64,000 bases of DNA from Branchiostoma floridae (lineage: Eukaryota; Chordata; Leptocardii; Amphioxiformes; Branchiostomatidae), in the NCBI RefSeq assembly GCF_000003815.2, contig NC_049997.1, positions 2,763,589 to 2,827,588 of the forward strand. Direction: 5' to 3'. Position 1 is the first letter of the stretch; each line of letters begins with the position of its first letter. A program made the position numbers and the translations under genes. This document shows, one piece after another, positions 31,501-34,143 of the stretch. The notes below the pieces were generated by a model, which was not told where the DNA came from, did not search any database, and was given only the letters and a program-made list of their open reading frames with translations.

Positions 31501-33178
31501 NNNNNNNNNNNNNNNNNNNNNNNNNNNNNNNNNNNNNNNNNNNNNNNNNNNNNNNNNNNNNNNNNNNNNNNNNNNNNNNNNNNNNNNNNNNNNNNNNNNN
31601 NNNNNNNNNNNNNNNNNNNNNNNNNNNNNNNNNNNNNNNNNNNNNNNNNNNNNNNNNNNNNNNNNNNNNNNNNNNNNNNNNNNNNNNNNNNNNNNNNNNN
31701 NNNNNNNNNNNNNNNNNNNNNNNNNNNNNNNNNNNNNNNNNNNNNNNNNNNNNNNNNNNNNNTAGTTCAAATTGGACAAATATAGATACATAACATGCCA
31801 GATGAGTTAGCTGACCGAGAAGTATGGTTAGCGACCCAACTAACTCGTCCGACATGTTACCTGCATATTTACGTTTGTCCAATTTCTATTATTTTTACAA
31901 CGACATGTGGGGCCTGATGGAGGCAAATACTCCCATGCGCACCTCATACGGACTTAAATATATACGCAGGTGTGACCCCACCTTAACTTCTGGAGTGTCA
32001 CCCCGTATGTATATTTTATCAGTACGTTTTATTACATACCCTCAAAGTAGATCCTGAAACCATCATCAGTGTAAGAGTAGTCTGTATTGAAGACTAGATG
32101 GGCCAGGTTGGAAGTAGCAATGACTTCTTCTGGCATATTTGCTCCTGTTAAGAGTTTGGAATTAGCTGGTTAGGAAATATGATAATACAAACTAGTGTGA
32201 AATGGTTTGGTCGCAGCGCGGCTCTGTCATCCTCCTAACGCCCGGTCCCCAACGGCATTAGCCTATGGGGCCCTGCTATCTCATGCGCTATCAGTGGTTA
32301 TTATGATTGTCGCCACACACAAGCTCTCAACCAATCAGAGAATAAGCCTTTCTTGGGCTTGTTGTTGTCGCAAGCTGTCTCGCAAAGGCCGCTGGGAAAC
32401 TATCAGCCAATCATGTTACGTACTACATGGCTCCATCCTCCTACGCCCGATCCCCAACGGCTGACTGCCCATATAAGGGCAAGCTCATTAATATTTATAA
32501 TTAGGGCGGTCCCTAACTGGTCTGAGTGCACAAGGTAGCAGAGGTAAACACAGGGAGTTTTGACACGACTGTGGTTCCTCTGCGTAGGAGAATGGGCTCT
32601 GTGAGGTCGTCGCCCTTGTGGAATGGGCGAGTCACCAAAACATCCGAGCCCAACACTGCAGGGCTCGAGTGTTGGGCTAAGAACTAGACGTCCCGAGTTC
32701 GATACTCGTCGTGCCCCCGACGTTGTGCCGTAGTTAAAGGCACTTTACACGACCTTCCTCACTTCACCCAGGTTTGAAAATGGGTGCCGGATGGTTGGCG
32801 AGGTAAAAGACTACCTTCTGTCTGTTCTTATGTCACACTTTTAACATAATTTACTAACTTGAGGGAAGTGCCACATTGTCCCCGTATAGTCCTATTTTAG
32901 TCAAATAAAAAAACAACATCAGAGCTTGCAAGCTAAAACTGAGACAAGTCTACCTGTGTATGATCCCAATAAGATAGCACTGTCTAGTTCTCCCATGTAG
33001 ATATCCAGCCAGTCATAATTTTCCTCCAAAGAAAACGATTCTGGTGTGATTTTCACCCCTTCTCCTATGTTGACCTGGATGGTCCACATACAGTACAAGC
33101 TGTTGGCGTACTGCCCAGGATAGTTGGGAGAAGAGACGTAGCCAGAATACTGGCCGGTAATGTAACCACCGCAGTCAC
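149..33178 (-). CDS. Multi-exon mosaic gene: CUB-Sushi-CUB-CUB-tectonin repeats-LDLa(x11+), both ends open
   Basis: At least 23 exons, read from high to low coordinate, give about 1,290 codons: CUB (33178-32040), Sushi (30783-30607), CUB (30195-27977), CUB (26714-26373), tectonin/beta-propeller repeats (25182-19347) and eleven LDLa modules (18835-149). Each exon has AG/GT borders and the phases match from one exon to the next. Almost all exons are phase 1-1. CUB, Sushi and LDLa are disulphide-bonded extracellular modules, and tectonin repeats form sugar- or lipid A-binding propellers in lectins such as tachylectin-1 and fish egg lectins. A secreted or ectodomain recognition protein is therefore likely (inference). 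No signal peptide, start codon, stop codon or membrane segment is visible; the start should lie above 33178 and the C-terminus left of base 1. The N-run at 31021-31762 may hide another exon. Introns are loaded with transposons. Confidence 0.8.
266..1255. other. Intron between LDLa modules J and K
   Basis: No coding signal recognised. It contains one MITE copy (956-1170). The 72-codon plus-strand open frame at 494 has no recognisable motif. Confidence 0.6.
956..1170. mobile_element. MITE copy, TIR tactgtaaatgca, 'ttcgcggt'-rich
   Basis: Begins tactgtaaatgca and ends in its inverse ...atttacagta, with repeated 'ttcgcggt' and 'accgcgaa' blocks inside. Two further copies sit at 46386-46591 and 52391-52560. 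No coding capacity. Confidence 0.8.
1256..1447 (-). CDS. Exon: LDLa-like module J with N-terminal extension
   Basis: 64 codons, phase 1-1, acceptor TTCTGACAG and donor GTAACT. Starts [17 protein letters not shown], then [29 protein letters not shown]. The last half is LDLa-like, but the usual CDG..DC box is altered to [11 protein letters not shown]. The extension resembles that of module F (hydrophobic AIV/AVL stretch). Confidence 0.8.
1448..2495. other. Intron sequence with SINE-like and GC-rich repeat pieces
   Basis: No exon recognised. 1500-1560 holds a short GC-rich segment containing tagcctgg, reminiscent of the small element at 14981-15089. 2280-2390 holds a tRNA-like SINE head. The open frames at 1578-2271 have no family features. 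Confidence 0.5.
2280..2390 (-). mobile_element. tRNA-derived SINE head
   Basis: On the minus strand a pol III box A-like TGGCGCAACGG is followed about 30 bp later by box B-like GAGTTCGATACTC, the arrangement of a tRNA-derived SINE. Truncated; no poly(A) seen. Confidence 0.55.
2496..2843. mobile_element. TIR element with cagggctcgaaat ends, TTAA flanks
   Basis: Perfect 13-bp terminal inverted repeats cagggctcgaaat (2496-2508) and atttcgagccctg (2831-2843). TTAA occurs at 2491-2494 and 2844-2847. The inside is made of repeated, alternately oriented 'gggtgcacc' blocks. Right TIR is 18 bp from LDLa module I's donor. Confidence 0.8.
2865..3011 (-). CDS. Exon: LDLa module I
   Basis: 49 codons, phase 1-1, acceptor AACATTACAG and donor [32 protein letters not shown], then a longer loop and PQDEMDC. 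The insert between Cys 5 and 6 parallels module H. Confidence 0.88.
3541..3690. repeat. (GA)n microsatellite
   Basis: About 150 bp of nearly pure GA dinucleotide with a few interruptions, in the intron just before LDLa module H. Confidence 0.95.
3739..3906 (-). CDS. Exon: LDLa-like module H, expanded C-terminal loop
   Basis: 56 codons, phase 1-1, acceptor CCAAAAAAG (weak tract) and donor GTACGT. Begins [18 protein letters not shown], then [10 protein letters not shown], and after an approximately 18-residue insert ends CVDDEANC. Eight Cys, two more than standard LDLa. The HC.S.GG..C opening is shared with module I. Confidence 0.8.
4118..5043. mobile_element. Long-TIR element (Tc1/mariner-type TA duplication), non-autonomous
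   Basis: cgagggtgagtcagaaag at the left and its inverse at the right, flanked by TA (4116-4117 and 5044-5045). Inverted similarity extends roughly 200 bp into each arm (for example the ggcacaaaggt / acctttgtgcc pair). No transposase is recognised inside. Confidence 0.8.
5050..5170 (-). mobile_element. SINE tail fragment
   Basis: The segment containing cacctgggtgaagtgagg and cgtgtaaagtgcttttccc is the inverse of the shared body of the SINEs at 18005-18486 and 32640-32870 (fast-repeated 'aaaggcactttacacgac'). The head is missing. Confidence 0.6.
5431..5554. mobile_element. Short MITE, TIR ccccctttccactaggacgg
   Basis: Ends with ccccctttccactaggacgg and the inverse (ccgtcaagtggaaaggggg). Another copy at 23516-23749. 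Confidence 0.8.
5621..5746 (-). CDS. Exon: LDLa module G
   Basis: 42 codons, phase 1-1, acceptor TCTTGCAG and donor [39 protein letters not shown]: complete six-Cys LDLa. Confidence 0.9.
5830..5945 (+). pseudogene. LINE C-terminal coding remnant
   Basis: The plus-strand reading [27 protein letters not shown] closely parallels the minus-strand fragment at 41688-42146 (LLTSHNPRIIEKVGHFVFHC). Only the last residues and the 3' tail (aataaactt near 6160) survive. Confidence 0.6.
6296..6631. repeat. (CT)n then (TATC)n microsatellite up to an assembly gap
   Basis: Pyrimidine-rich ctctct, grading into tatctata tracts, broken by the N-run. Long tyrosine/serine/isoleucine open frames here are artefacts of the repeat. 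Confidence 0.95.
6632..6731. other. Assembly gap (100 N)
   Basis: Exactly 100 N, a conventional unknown-length gap. It removes the end of LDLa module F. Confidence 0.99.
6732..6882 (-). CDS. Exon: LDLa-like module F, cut by an assembly gap
   Basis: The acceptor ATGAAG gives phase 1. The reading [11 protein letters not shown] ... [16 protein letters not shown] is LDLa-like but runs into the N-run at 6731 before its last two Cys and the donor. About 50 codons are visible. Confidence 0.72.
7097..7565. repeat. (TAGA)n microsatellite
   Basis: Imperfect tetranucleotide gata/gatg/ggta repeats interrupted by a short unique segment near 7240-7290. That segment (caccaacaactaaagcgtt) is nearly repeated at 8681-8700, beside the LDLa module E donor. 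Confidence 0.95.
7563..7970. mobile_element. Putative MITE, acagtcaaacctg ends
   Basis: Begins acagtcaaacctgcccaaga followed by paired gaccacc / ggtggtcg blocks facing each other; the right end is lost in the microsatellite/gap. Similar sequence at 48975-49160. Confidence 0.55.
7981..8080. other. Assembly gap (100 N)
   Basis: 100 N at the start of the tagata array. Confidence 0.99.
8081..8668. repeat. (TAGA)n array with higher-order structure
   Basis: The rare variant gcgatag recurs at 8181, 8289, 8361, 8449, 8521 and 8609, with spacings 108, 72, 88, 72 and 88. From 8289 on the tetranucleotides are therefore organised in a period of 160 bp. Confidence 0.9.
8703..8954 (-). CDS. Exon: LDLa module E with long N-terminal extension
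   Basis: 84 codons, phase 1-1, acceptor TTTCTGCAG and donor GTAACG. An approximately 40-residue non-Cys lead with N-glycosylation sequons (DNSS, DNTS) precedes the LDLa: [33 protein letters not shown]. The longest exon of the LDLa series. Confidence 0.88.
9003..9275 (-). mobile_element. tRNA-derived SINE
   Basis: On the minus strand the head reads TGGCCGAGTGGG (box A) and about 30 bp later GAGTTTGACCCC (box B). A body of about 200 bp follows. Confidence 0.65.
9307..9450 (-). CDS. Exon: LDLa module D
   Basis: 48 codons, phase 1-1, acceptor GGAAAG and donor GTAAGA. Contains [32 protein letters not shown] and EDGSDEEKC. Canonical LDLa with an extended first loop and an aromatic residue before the second Cys. 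Confidence 0.9.
9451..10174. other. Intron, no gene; (GAAT)n array and left repeat of a LINE insertion
   Basis: Nothing coding recognised. 10059-10133 is (gaat)n. 10135-10174 is the left copy of the 40-bp direct repeat that flanks the LINE. Confidence 0.7.
10174..12573 (+). CDS. LINE reverse transcriptase open frame (partial, intact to stop)
   Basis: An uninterrupted frame of about 800 codons. RT landmarks in order from the GTG codon at 10306: the [17 protein letters not shown] segment (about residue 82), [15 protein letters not shown] (finger/palm), [12 protein letters not shown] (motif A with catalytic Asp), [12 protein letters not shown] (motif B), and [10 protein letters not shown] (motif C, DD pair intact, Tyr replaced by Leu). 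Near the end is a CCHC-like zinc knuckle [17 protein letters not shown] typical of LINE ORF2 C-termini. No endonuclease domain remains. The frame has no stop codons, so the insertion is young. Clade not assigned. Confidence 0.88.
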   Translation, partial: SSYKLLQEAKQNEELAVLAASNDKEFWKKIRQRKGRTNRPQAVKVGEQVINNPSQVRETWARHFETLGNEQEEEAVRFDEIHKNQITEEVAKMEEESYNNLEGILEEPFSPQEVASICKGLKNGKSGGRDGLVYEHIKYGGEALWARLTLLFNAIREKEHIPEGFKKGLKIPLLKQGKTNKTDMDSHRGVTLLPVISKVWERTLFNRWSPWLHDRSIPHQLQNGGQVGCSNITTAFIVREVINHYIERGSLVYGCFLDTKKAYDTVWLEGMLFKMYKKGVNGRLWRLLKLMHTGCTYSVMLNGGFSREFSTTRGVNQGGVLSLTCYLLATDDVHDELQLQSGGVSIGGISCASPALADDICLLASTQAGLQRMIDTMEHYGKKWRFEFAPGKSKCIIFGQTTSSHNVASETTLWKMGTSSIPETATVTHVGVQHSANMLSKEPIEGACRKGKGKISAILTTGSEGQHPNPLIYKTLYNTLVIPSMLHGCEFWDPSSSDLLKLERVHRRGAKNMQGMHFQTETTACLSAIGLTSLKSILDKCKLCLFGKLVSLQNTVLAKRVFLIRLYSYILAKPGSKTRGFVDECFEVAKEYGLVEWLEGYWLTTDFPTVDAWKHLVKTTIQTQESERWRESTASETNCHRFYRVHQTNNKPHKLWTLARQQPEYQRDLKNLILLSTIPTRHTVKACPTCHNATEDLVGHLFTRCFTFNHLRQTLAEEIANTLGVRVMAKVHEQPDERFTEVMLGAEIVEEAVEPAVWSAFITTTARLLRPLAAMALKHATWKERQNCSTGMENRTHES
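10175..13158 (+). mobile_element. 5'-truncated non-LTR retrotransposon with (GAAT)n tail
   Basis: Coding strand opposite to the host gene, in its intron. Direct repeats 10135-10174 and 13159-13198 are identical over 40 bp and flank the insertion as a target-site duplication. The 3' region (12574-13120) is non-coding and ends in a (gaat)n tail at 13120-13158, like the tetranucleotide array to the left of the insertion. The N-terminal endonuclease part is missing, so the copy is 5' truncated. Confidence 0.88.
13748..13891 (-). CDS. Exon: LDLa module C
   Basis: 48 codons, phase 1-1, acceptor TTTGCAG and donor GTGGGA. Cys contexts are [28 protein letters not shown] and DGSDEIRC, an archetypal LDLa ending. 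The spacer between the first two Cys is longer than average. Confidence 0.9.
13937..14250. mobile_element. MITE, TIR taaggtggggtcacac
   Basis: aaggtggggtcacacatgcg at the left is mirrored by cgcaggtgtgaccccacctt at the right, with extended inverted similarity (gtatatatt, aagtccg). A second copy is at 31763-31985. Confidence 0.8.
14251..14750. other. Intron, LINE/SINE 3'-tail fragment
   Basis: 14490-14530 contains caaagtttattgcccagca, a reversed 3'-end of the LINE type seen at 24640 and 44230. Otherwise nothing recognised. Confidence 0.45.
14981..15089. mobile_element. Small element tagcctg...caggcta with 10-bp target duplication
   Basis: 109 bp bounded by tagcctg and caggcta, flanked by the direct repeat gttcactgcg (14971-14980 and 15090-15099). 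The homologous MITE at 19733-19981 has the uninterrupted gttcactgcg, which shows this is an insertion. Confidence 0.88.
15328..15375 (+). pseudogene. Copied tectonin-exon fragment (intron end plus 29 exonic bases)
   Basis: Plus-strand ttttcttcacacag followed by 29 bases identical to the start of the exon at 19664 (minus strand), preceded by about 45 bp of the matching intron (ctctcaaccttttgccagtc) with an 11-bp deletion. It lies inside the nested transposon. The copy is inverted relative to the source, so it is not usable by the host gene in this orientation. Confidence 0.88.
15493..15621 (-). CDS. Exon: LDLa module B
   Basis: 43 codons, phase 1-1, acceptor GGTTTCCAG and donor GTATGC. Six Cys: [32 protein letters not shown]. 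The calcium-site acidic set is intact. Confidence 0.9.
15850..16450. repeat. Tandem repeat of about 152 bp, four diverged units
   Basis: The landmark cgacgattttt/cgatgatattt recurs at 15904, 16056, 16208 and about 16356. Each unit also contains a ctgtatctc..gaacgg block and a cttgaacttgaca block. The open frames inside have no protein motif. Confidence 0.85.
16451..17928. other. Intron without recognisable gene
   Basis: No exon of the host gene was found. The small open frames at 16561-17218 lack motifs. 17160-17230 is a GC-rich repeat with tcaggctaca, possibly the same family as 14981-15089. Confidence 0.5.
17929..18648. mobile_element. TIR element aaagctaagggcaca, interrupted by a SINE
   Basis: Left taaagctaagggcacaaccc, right gcgggttgtgccctttaga. 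Homologous to 19004-19343, but with a 482-bp SINE (18005-18486) inserted. Confidence 0.82.
18005..18486 (+). mobile_element. tRNA-derived SINE, full length with poly(A) and target duplication
   Basis: Head contains pol III box A TAGCACAGTGG (18015-18025) and box B TGTTCGAATCC (about 18058). The body includes gggaaaggcactttacacga, and the end is a 12-base A tract. Flanked by acgtatt (17998-18004 and 18487-18493). The homologous element at 19004-19343 lacks it, proving insertion. Confidence 0.9.
18710..18835 (-). CDS. Exon: LDLa module A (most N-terminal)
   Basis: 42 codons, phase 1-1, acceptor GTATCAG and donor GTACGC. Six Cys in the pattern [34 protein letters not shown]. The C-terminal acidic residues (D..DC.....DE..C) that hold calcium in LDLa modules are present. 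Confidence 0.9.
19004..19343. mobile_element. TIR element aagctaagggcaca with TA target duplication
   Basis: Inverted ends aagctaagggcacagccc and gggttgtgcccttagctt, flanked by TA (19002-19003, 19344-19345). Its right edge abuts the tectonin exon and forms part of that exon's donor site. Confidence 0.85.
19347..19664 (-). CDS. Exon: tectonin-type repeats 5 and 6
   Basis: 106 codons, phase 1-1, acceptor TTCACACAG. It holds two repeats: [23 protein letters not shown], and [23 protein letters not shown]. Five tectonin exons carry about six repeats, the number of blades in known tectonin propellers. The donor GTAAAG overlaps the TA target duplication and inverted-repeat end of an inserted transposon (19004-19343). 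The acceptor and first 29 exonic bases also exist as a copy at about 15328-15375. Confidence 0.87.
19733..19981. mobile_element. MITE, TIR aaggtggtatctcact
   Basis: Left caaggtggtatctcactgca; right tggagtgagataccac. Inside has repeated ccgcagt blocks. Relatives occur at 14921-15287, 24791-25010 and 34587-34845. It lies 69 bp upstream of the exon 19664 acceptor. Confidence 0.82.
20045..20400. mobile_element. Possible MITE, imperfect TIR (gggccttcacattg / tgtgaacgggcct)
   Basis: AT-rich body with many gaattc/attcg words between partial inverted ends. Weakly supported. Confidence 0.4.
20440..20770 (+). pseudogene. LINE ORF2 C-terminal fragment
   Basis: The frame from 20501 reads [18 protein letters not shown], then [21 protein letters not shown] and a terminal AHLTAS, the well-known C-terminal signature of many LINE ORF2 proteins (R.LRWLGHV.RM...RGRP...W). 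Everything upstream is missing. Confidence 0.85.
21218..21506. mobile_element. TIR element cctggaatccagtct with TTAA target duplication
   Basis: Perfect ends cctggaatccagtct / agactggattccagg with TTAA at 21214-21217 and 21507-21510, a piggyBac-type target. An internal second inverted pair is cacccggtaggatttt / aaatcctaccgggtg. Confidence 0.85.
21540..22075 (-). pseudogene. LINE 3'-end fragment
   Basis: Starts with a reversed 3' tail (gaatgaattcattgtacatt) and parallels the better preserved copy at 44225-44811, including the region for a Cys/His knuckle near 21900-21960. No intact frame. Confidence 0.6.
22095..22215 (+). mobile_element. tRNA-derived SINE head
   Basis: Box A-like TGGCGCAATCG (22106) and box B-like GAGTTCAAACCCC (22149), then the body cttgtgcccttgggaaaggc shared with 18005-18486. 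Truncated before its tail. Confidence 0.7.
22301..22453 (-). CDS. Exon: tectonin-type repeat 4
   Basis: 51 codons, phase 1-1, acceptor CTTCATAG and donor GTAGCA. Reads [18 protein letters not shown] then [14 protein letters not shown], a canonical tectonin repeat with both Trp positions. Confidence 0.85.
22500..23200. other. Intron, AT-rich, no gene recognised
   Basis: Simple AT-rich sequence ending one segment with aataaacaaacaaaac near 22900, probably another retroelement tail. No exon. Confidence 0.45.
23293..23489 (-). CDS. Exon: tectonin-type repeat 3
   Basis: Phase 2 to phase 1, acceptor TGTTTACAG and donor GTACTG. Contains [13 protein letters not shown] and a diverged repeat ending [18 protein letters not shown]. 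Longer and less regular than its neighbours; the repeat boundary is uncertain. A MITE (23516-23749) lies 26 bp upstream of the acceptor. Confidence 0.72.
23516..23749. mobile_element. MITE copy, same family as 5431-5554
   Basis: Same ccccctttccactagg ends. It is inserted only 26 bp upstream of the acceptor of the tectonin exon 23489-23293, so it probably contributes to the branch-point region. Confidence 0.8.
23968..24180 (+). pseudogene. LINE ORF2 C-terminal fragment
   Basis: One plus-strand frame reads [20 protein letters not shown], then [18 protein letters not shown] and [15 protein letters not shown] before a stop: the FPRTI..WN.L end typical of CR1/L2-like LINEs. Confidence 0.78.
24497..24611 (-). 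CDS. Exon: tectonin-type repeat 2
   Basis: Phase 1 to phase 2, acceptor TTGTCCAG and strong donor GTGAGT. Reads [23 protein letters not shown] then YRVGTHG: one clear tectonin repeat (W..v.G....isvG..gVWav......yrv). The phase-2 end fits the unusual phase-2 start of the next exon. Confidence 0.85.
24791..25010. mobile_element. MITE, relative of 19733-19981
   Basis: Shares the ttcactgcggggttcga, acgaatttcagag and gcaatatctaaat blocks with the other copies. The right end stops about 10 bp from the donor of exon 25182-25021. Confidence 0.75.
25021..25182 (-). CDS. Exon: tectonin-type repeat 1
   Basis: 54 codons, phase 1-1, acceptor ATATTTAG and donor GTAAAG. Contains [28 protein letters not shown], with the spaced pattern I..iSvs.....vWAld..G typical of tectonin repeats. 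A MITE ends about 10 bp beyond the donor. Confidence 0.75.
25648..26225 (-). mobile_element. Internally deleted mariner-type transposon
   Basis: About 30-bp inverted ends cgaggggcgttcaataag / cttgttgaacgcccctcg, flanked by TA (25646-25647, 26226-26227). 578 bp against about 1.3 kb for a full mariner. It retains the N-terminal helix-turn-helix coding part and a few C-terminal codons. Confidence 0.9.
25734..26063 (-). pseudogene. Mariner transposase remnant: N-terminal HTH only, frameshifted end
   Basis: 109 codons. [19 protein letters not shown] and [17 protein letters not shown] are the first and second helix-turn-helix segments of mariner transposases. The PRPGR linker follows, and then the reading changes abruptly. 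The DDD/E catalytic core is deleted. The final segment encodes the usual mariner C-terminus ([10 protein letters not shown]) in the neighbouring frame, so the junction is out of frame. DNA-binding capacity could remain; transposition cannot. Confidence 0.85.
26373..26714 (-). CDS. Exon: CUB domain 3 (single exon)
   Basis: 114 codons if the GTGGAC donor after 26373 is used, giving phase 1-1 and joining the next tectonin exon in frame. A better-looking donor (GTATGA, after 26357) would end in phase 2 and demand another exon. The reading shows [50 protein letters not shown], a WCGSC segment and a GWIFST end: a CUB-like fold with four Cys. The acceptor is CTTCAAG. The 3' border is uncertain. Confidence 0.75.
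26715..27680. other. Intron, no gene recognised
   Basis: No CUB, tectonin or LDLa exon seen. Several short repeats; the open frames at 27301-27695 show no family features. Confidence 0.5.
27683..27880 (+). pseudogene. LINE ORF2 C-terminal fragment (second family)
   Basis: Reads [20 protein letters not shown], then [19 protein letters not shown], resembling the GRP..TY...l..DTG....l..am.dR..WR ending of other LINE families. Confidence 0.65.
27977..28123 (-). CDS. Exon: CUB domain 2, C-terminal part
   Basis: 49 codons, phase 1-1, acceptor ATACTCCAG and donor GTGGGT. Contains FCGRSLPP, then [20 protein letters not shown], an unmistakable CUB ending (FCG..pP, l.i.F.sD....GtGF...Y). CUB domain 2 is therefore encoded by three exons, unlike the single-exon CUB at 26373-26714. 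Confidence 0.88.
28389..28531. mobile_element. Palindromic MITE, TIR tagtctctaccagactccgg
   Basis: tagtctctaccagactccgg at 28394 and its exact inverse ending near 28524, about 130 bp in total. Confidence 0.8.
29023..29141 (-). CDS. Exon: CUB domain 2, middle part
   Basis: Phase 2 to phase 1, acceptor TGTTCTAG and a strong donor GTAAGT. It reads [19 protein letters not shown] followed by a Cys-flanked acidic strand [10 protein letters not shown], matching the CUB core strand and the C..D.l.i.d motif. Its D/E spacing is compatible with a calcium-binding CUB. Confidence 0.82.
29210..29545. mobile_element. Long imperfect palindrome (foldback MITE)
   Basis: The arms tagttttgaaacccacaatg and cattgtggatttcgaaacta, and the inner pair gtcgccttcttc / gaagaaggcg, mirror each other over about 330 bp. 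Intronic, between CUB exons. Confidence 0.7.
30081..30195 (-). CDS. Exon: CUB domain 2, first part
   Basis: 38 codons, phase 1 to phase 2, acceptor CAATAG and donor GTAATA. It begins [12 protein letters not shown] and continues [21 protein letters not shown], the first Cys and beta strand of a CUB with the SP.....YP....C pattern. The phase-2 end joins exactly to the next exon and restores a Ser codon before Trp. Confidence 0.75.
30607..30783 (-). CDS. Exon: Sushi/CCP domain
   Basis: 59 codons, phase 1-1. It holds one complete complement-control-protein module: four Cys in the contexts [20 protein letters not shown] and PSCEG, plus the conserved Trp before the last Cys ([11 protein letters not shown]). 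One module of about 57 residues is the family norm. The donor is GTAGGA. The acceptor AGAG|AT gives phase 1, which fits the end of the previous visible exon (32040) without needing an exon inside the N-gap, although one cannot be excluded. Confidence 0.88.
30930..31020. repeat. Dispersed repeat fragment next to gap
   Basis: Contains cctgaagaaggtgacag and ggtcaccgaaacatca, similar to the gaagaaggcg/gtcactgaaa blocks inside 29210-29545. Cut by the N-run. Confidence 0.5.
31021..31762. other. Assembly gap (742 N)
   Basis: 742 N between the Sushi exon and the CUB 1 exons. Phases are compatible across it, but a phase 1-1 exon could be hidden. Confidence 0.99.
31763..31985. mobile_element. MITE copy, same family as 13937-14250, cut by an assembly gap
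   Basis: Right two thirds of the element; the left end lies in the N-run ending at 31762. Contains the same catgccagatgagttagctg segment. Confidence 0.8.
32040..32144 (-). CDS. Exon: CUB domain 1, C-terminal third
   Basis: 35 codons, phase 1-1, acceptor TTAACAG and donor GTATGT. It ends in the CUB signature TDDGFRIYF (usually D..GF.a.Y) after a hydrophobic strand HLVFNTD. It completes the CUB begun at 33178-32954. No Cys pair is visible in this half, so one disulphide usual in CUB domains may be absent. Confidence 0.8.
32205..32530 (+). promoter_or_regulatory. Possible promoter-like or LTR-like segment (CCAAT and TATA motifs)
   Basis: Two ccaatca motifs (32331, 32407) and catataaggg (32470) in promoter order on the plus strand, plus a repeated pair cctcctaacgcccggtcccc / cctcctacgcccgatcccca. 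It lies in an intron of the minus-strand gene. No gene follows; it may be part of a retroelement. Confidence 0.3.
32640..32870 (+). mobile_element. tRNA-derived SINE
   Basis: Box B-like GAGTTCGATACTC (32695) followed by the shared body aaaggcactttacacgacct and cttcacccaggtttgaaaat. The head before box B is diverged. Confidence 0.65.
32954..33178 (-). CDS. Exon: CUB domain 1, N-terminal two thirds
   Basis: 75 codons, phase 1-1, with acceptor TTTAG and donor GTAGAC. The translation opens with DCGGYITG and contains [12 protein letters not shown], the classic start of a CUB domain, followed by an aromatic/acidic strand around YDWLDIYMG. With the next exon (35 codons) the domain is about 110 residues, the normal CUB length. 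This is the most N-terminal exon found; an upstream exon ending in phase 1 is required. Confidence 0.85.
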
Positions 33179-33639
33179 CTAAATTTAAATATTGTGGAAA
33201 AAATTAGAATTTTATGTGATTGGTACGTTTATGAAGGTTAGACATCCAGGTTAACAATATTCAAAGATCTTCAAATTCAATTCAATCTAAACAACAACAA
33301 TAACAACAAAAAAAACGGAGCATTTTACTGGATAAAACGGATATTGTGAAGAATGCTATCTCAATTTTGTTTTACGAACTTTTTTTGGTGGGCTGATTAC
33401 ACTCTCTTGCGTTAACTGTGACCTGAGTTAGAAAGCACTACACGTACATACCCTACCAATAGCTTGGTAAGACATTAAAGCAAGCATATTTCTTACAAAT
33501 GCATGATAGATATGTATGCTATCTTCGCCCAATAAAACGAATTTTACAAATTCCTAGCTAGCACTAGCACACTATTGCACAGTTGGAACAACGAATGTTT
33601 TCCTGACCAACCGGATATCATAGCCCAATGTCTGTTAGT

Positions 33640-33960
33640 GACTGTAAACTGTACCGCCCGGCGTATGAAAATCATCGGGGCTGTCAGGTCCATGCGGCCC
33701 CATGGCCCATGTGGGTTGTCTTTCGGTAGGATTTTTACGCCGTAGGTGTATAATTATGTTAGGAGTACGATTTCTAATGCTATTAGGCTATCAAGATTGA
33801 TAACATCCAAATGTTGCGAAAGGACTTGTACTATGTTGCGAAAAGACCTATACCTTGTTGCGAAAAGACTTGCCTTGTTGCGAACTGGCTGTTGCGAACT
33901 GACATTGTTGTGAAACATCCTGTTACCTTAGTGACAAGTTCGGTGGTAAACAACTGCTCT
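33640..33960 (+). repeat. Interspersed repeat copy A ('ttgcgaaa' family)
   Basis: Contains accgcccggcgtatgaaaat, gtacgatttctaatgctat and a run of 'gttgcgaaaagact' words. The inverted copy is at 41150-41440 and a split forward copy at 41440-41515 plus 42056-42165. Confidence 0.8.
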
Positions 33961-34143
33961 CCAAGCAAAGGTTTGGCTCCGACTGGTTTGGGCGTGTTTG
34001 TTAGGCTTTAATTTCTATTTTGTACCATTTTTTTCATCATAACAAAAAAACGGTATAAAACAGTATAAAATGGAAACCCCGACAAAAACGCCTAAACTCG
34101 TCAAAAACAGCCGGATCTGAGAGCCGAACCTCTGCTCGGAGTA
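33957..34143. mobile_element. Short TIR element (ctctccaagcaaagg / cctctgctcggag)
   Basis: Inverted ends separated by a tattttgtaccattttttt block. Related sequence recurs at 62225-62455. Confidence 0.55.
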
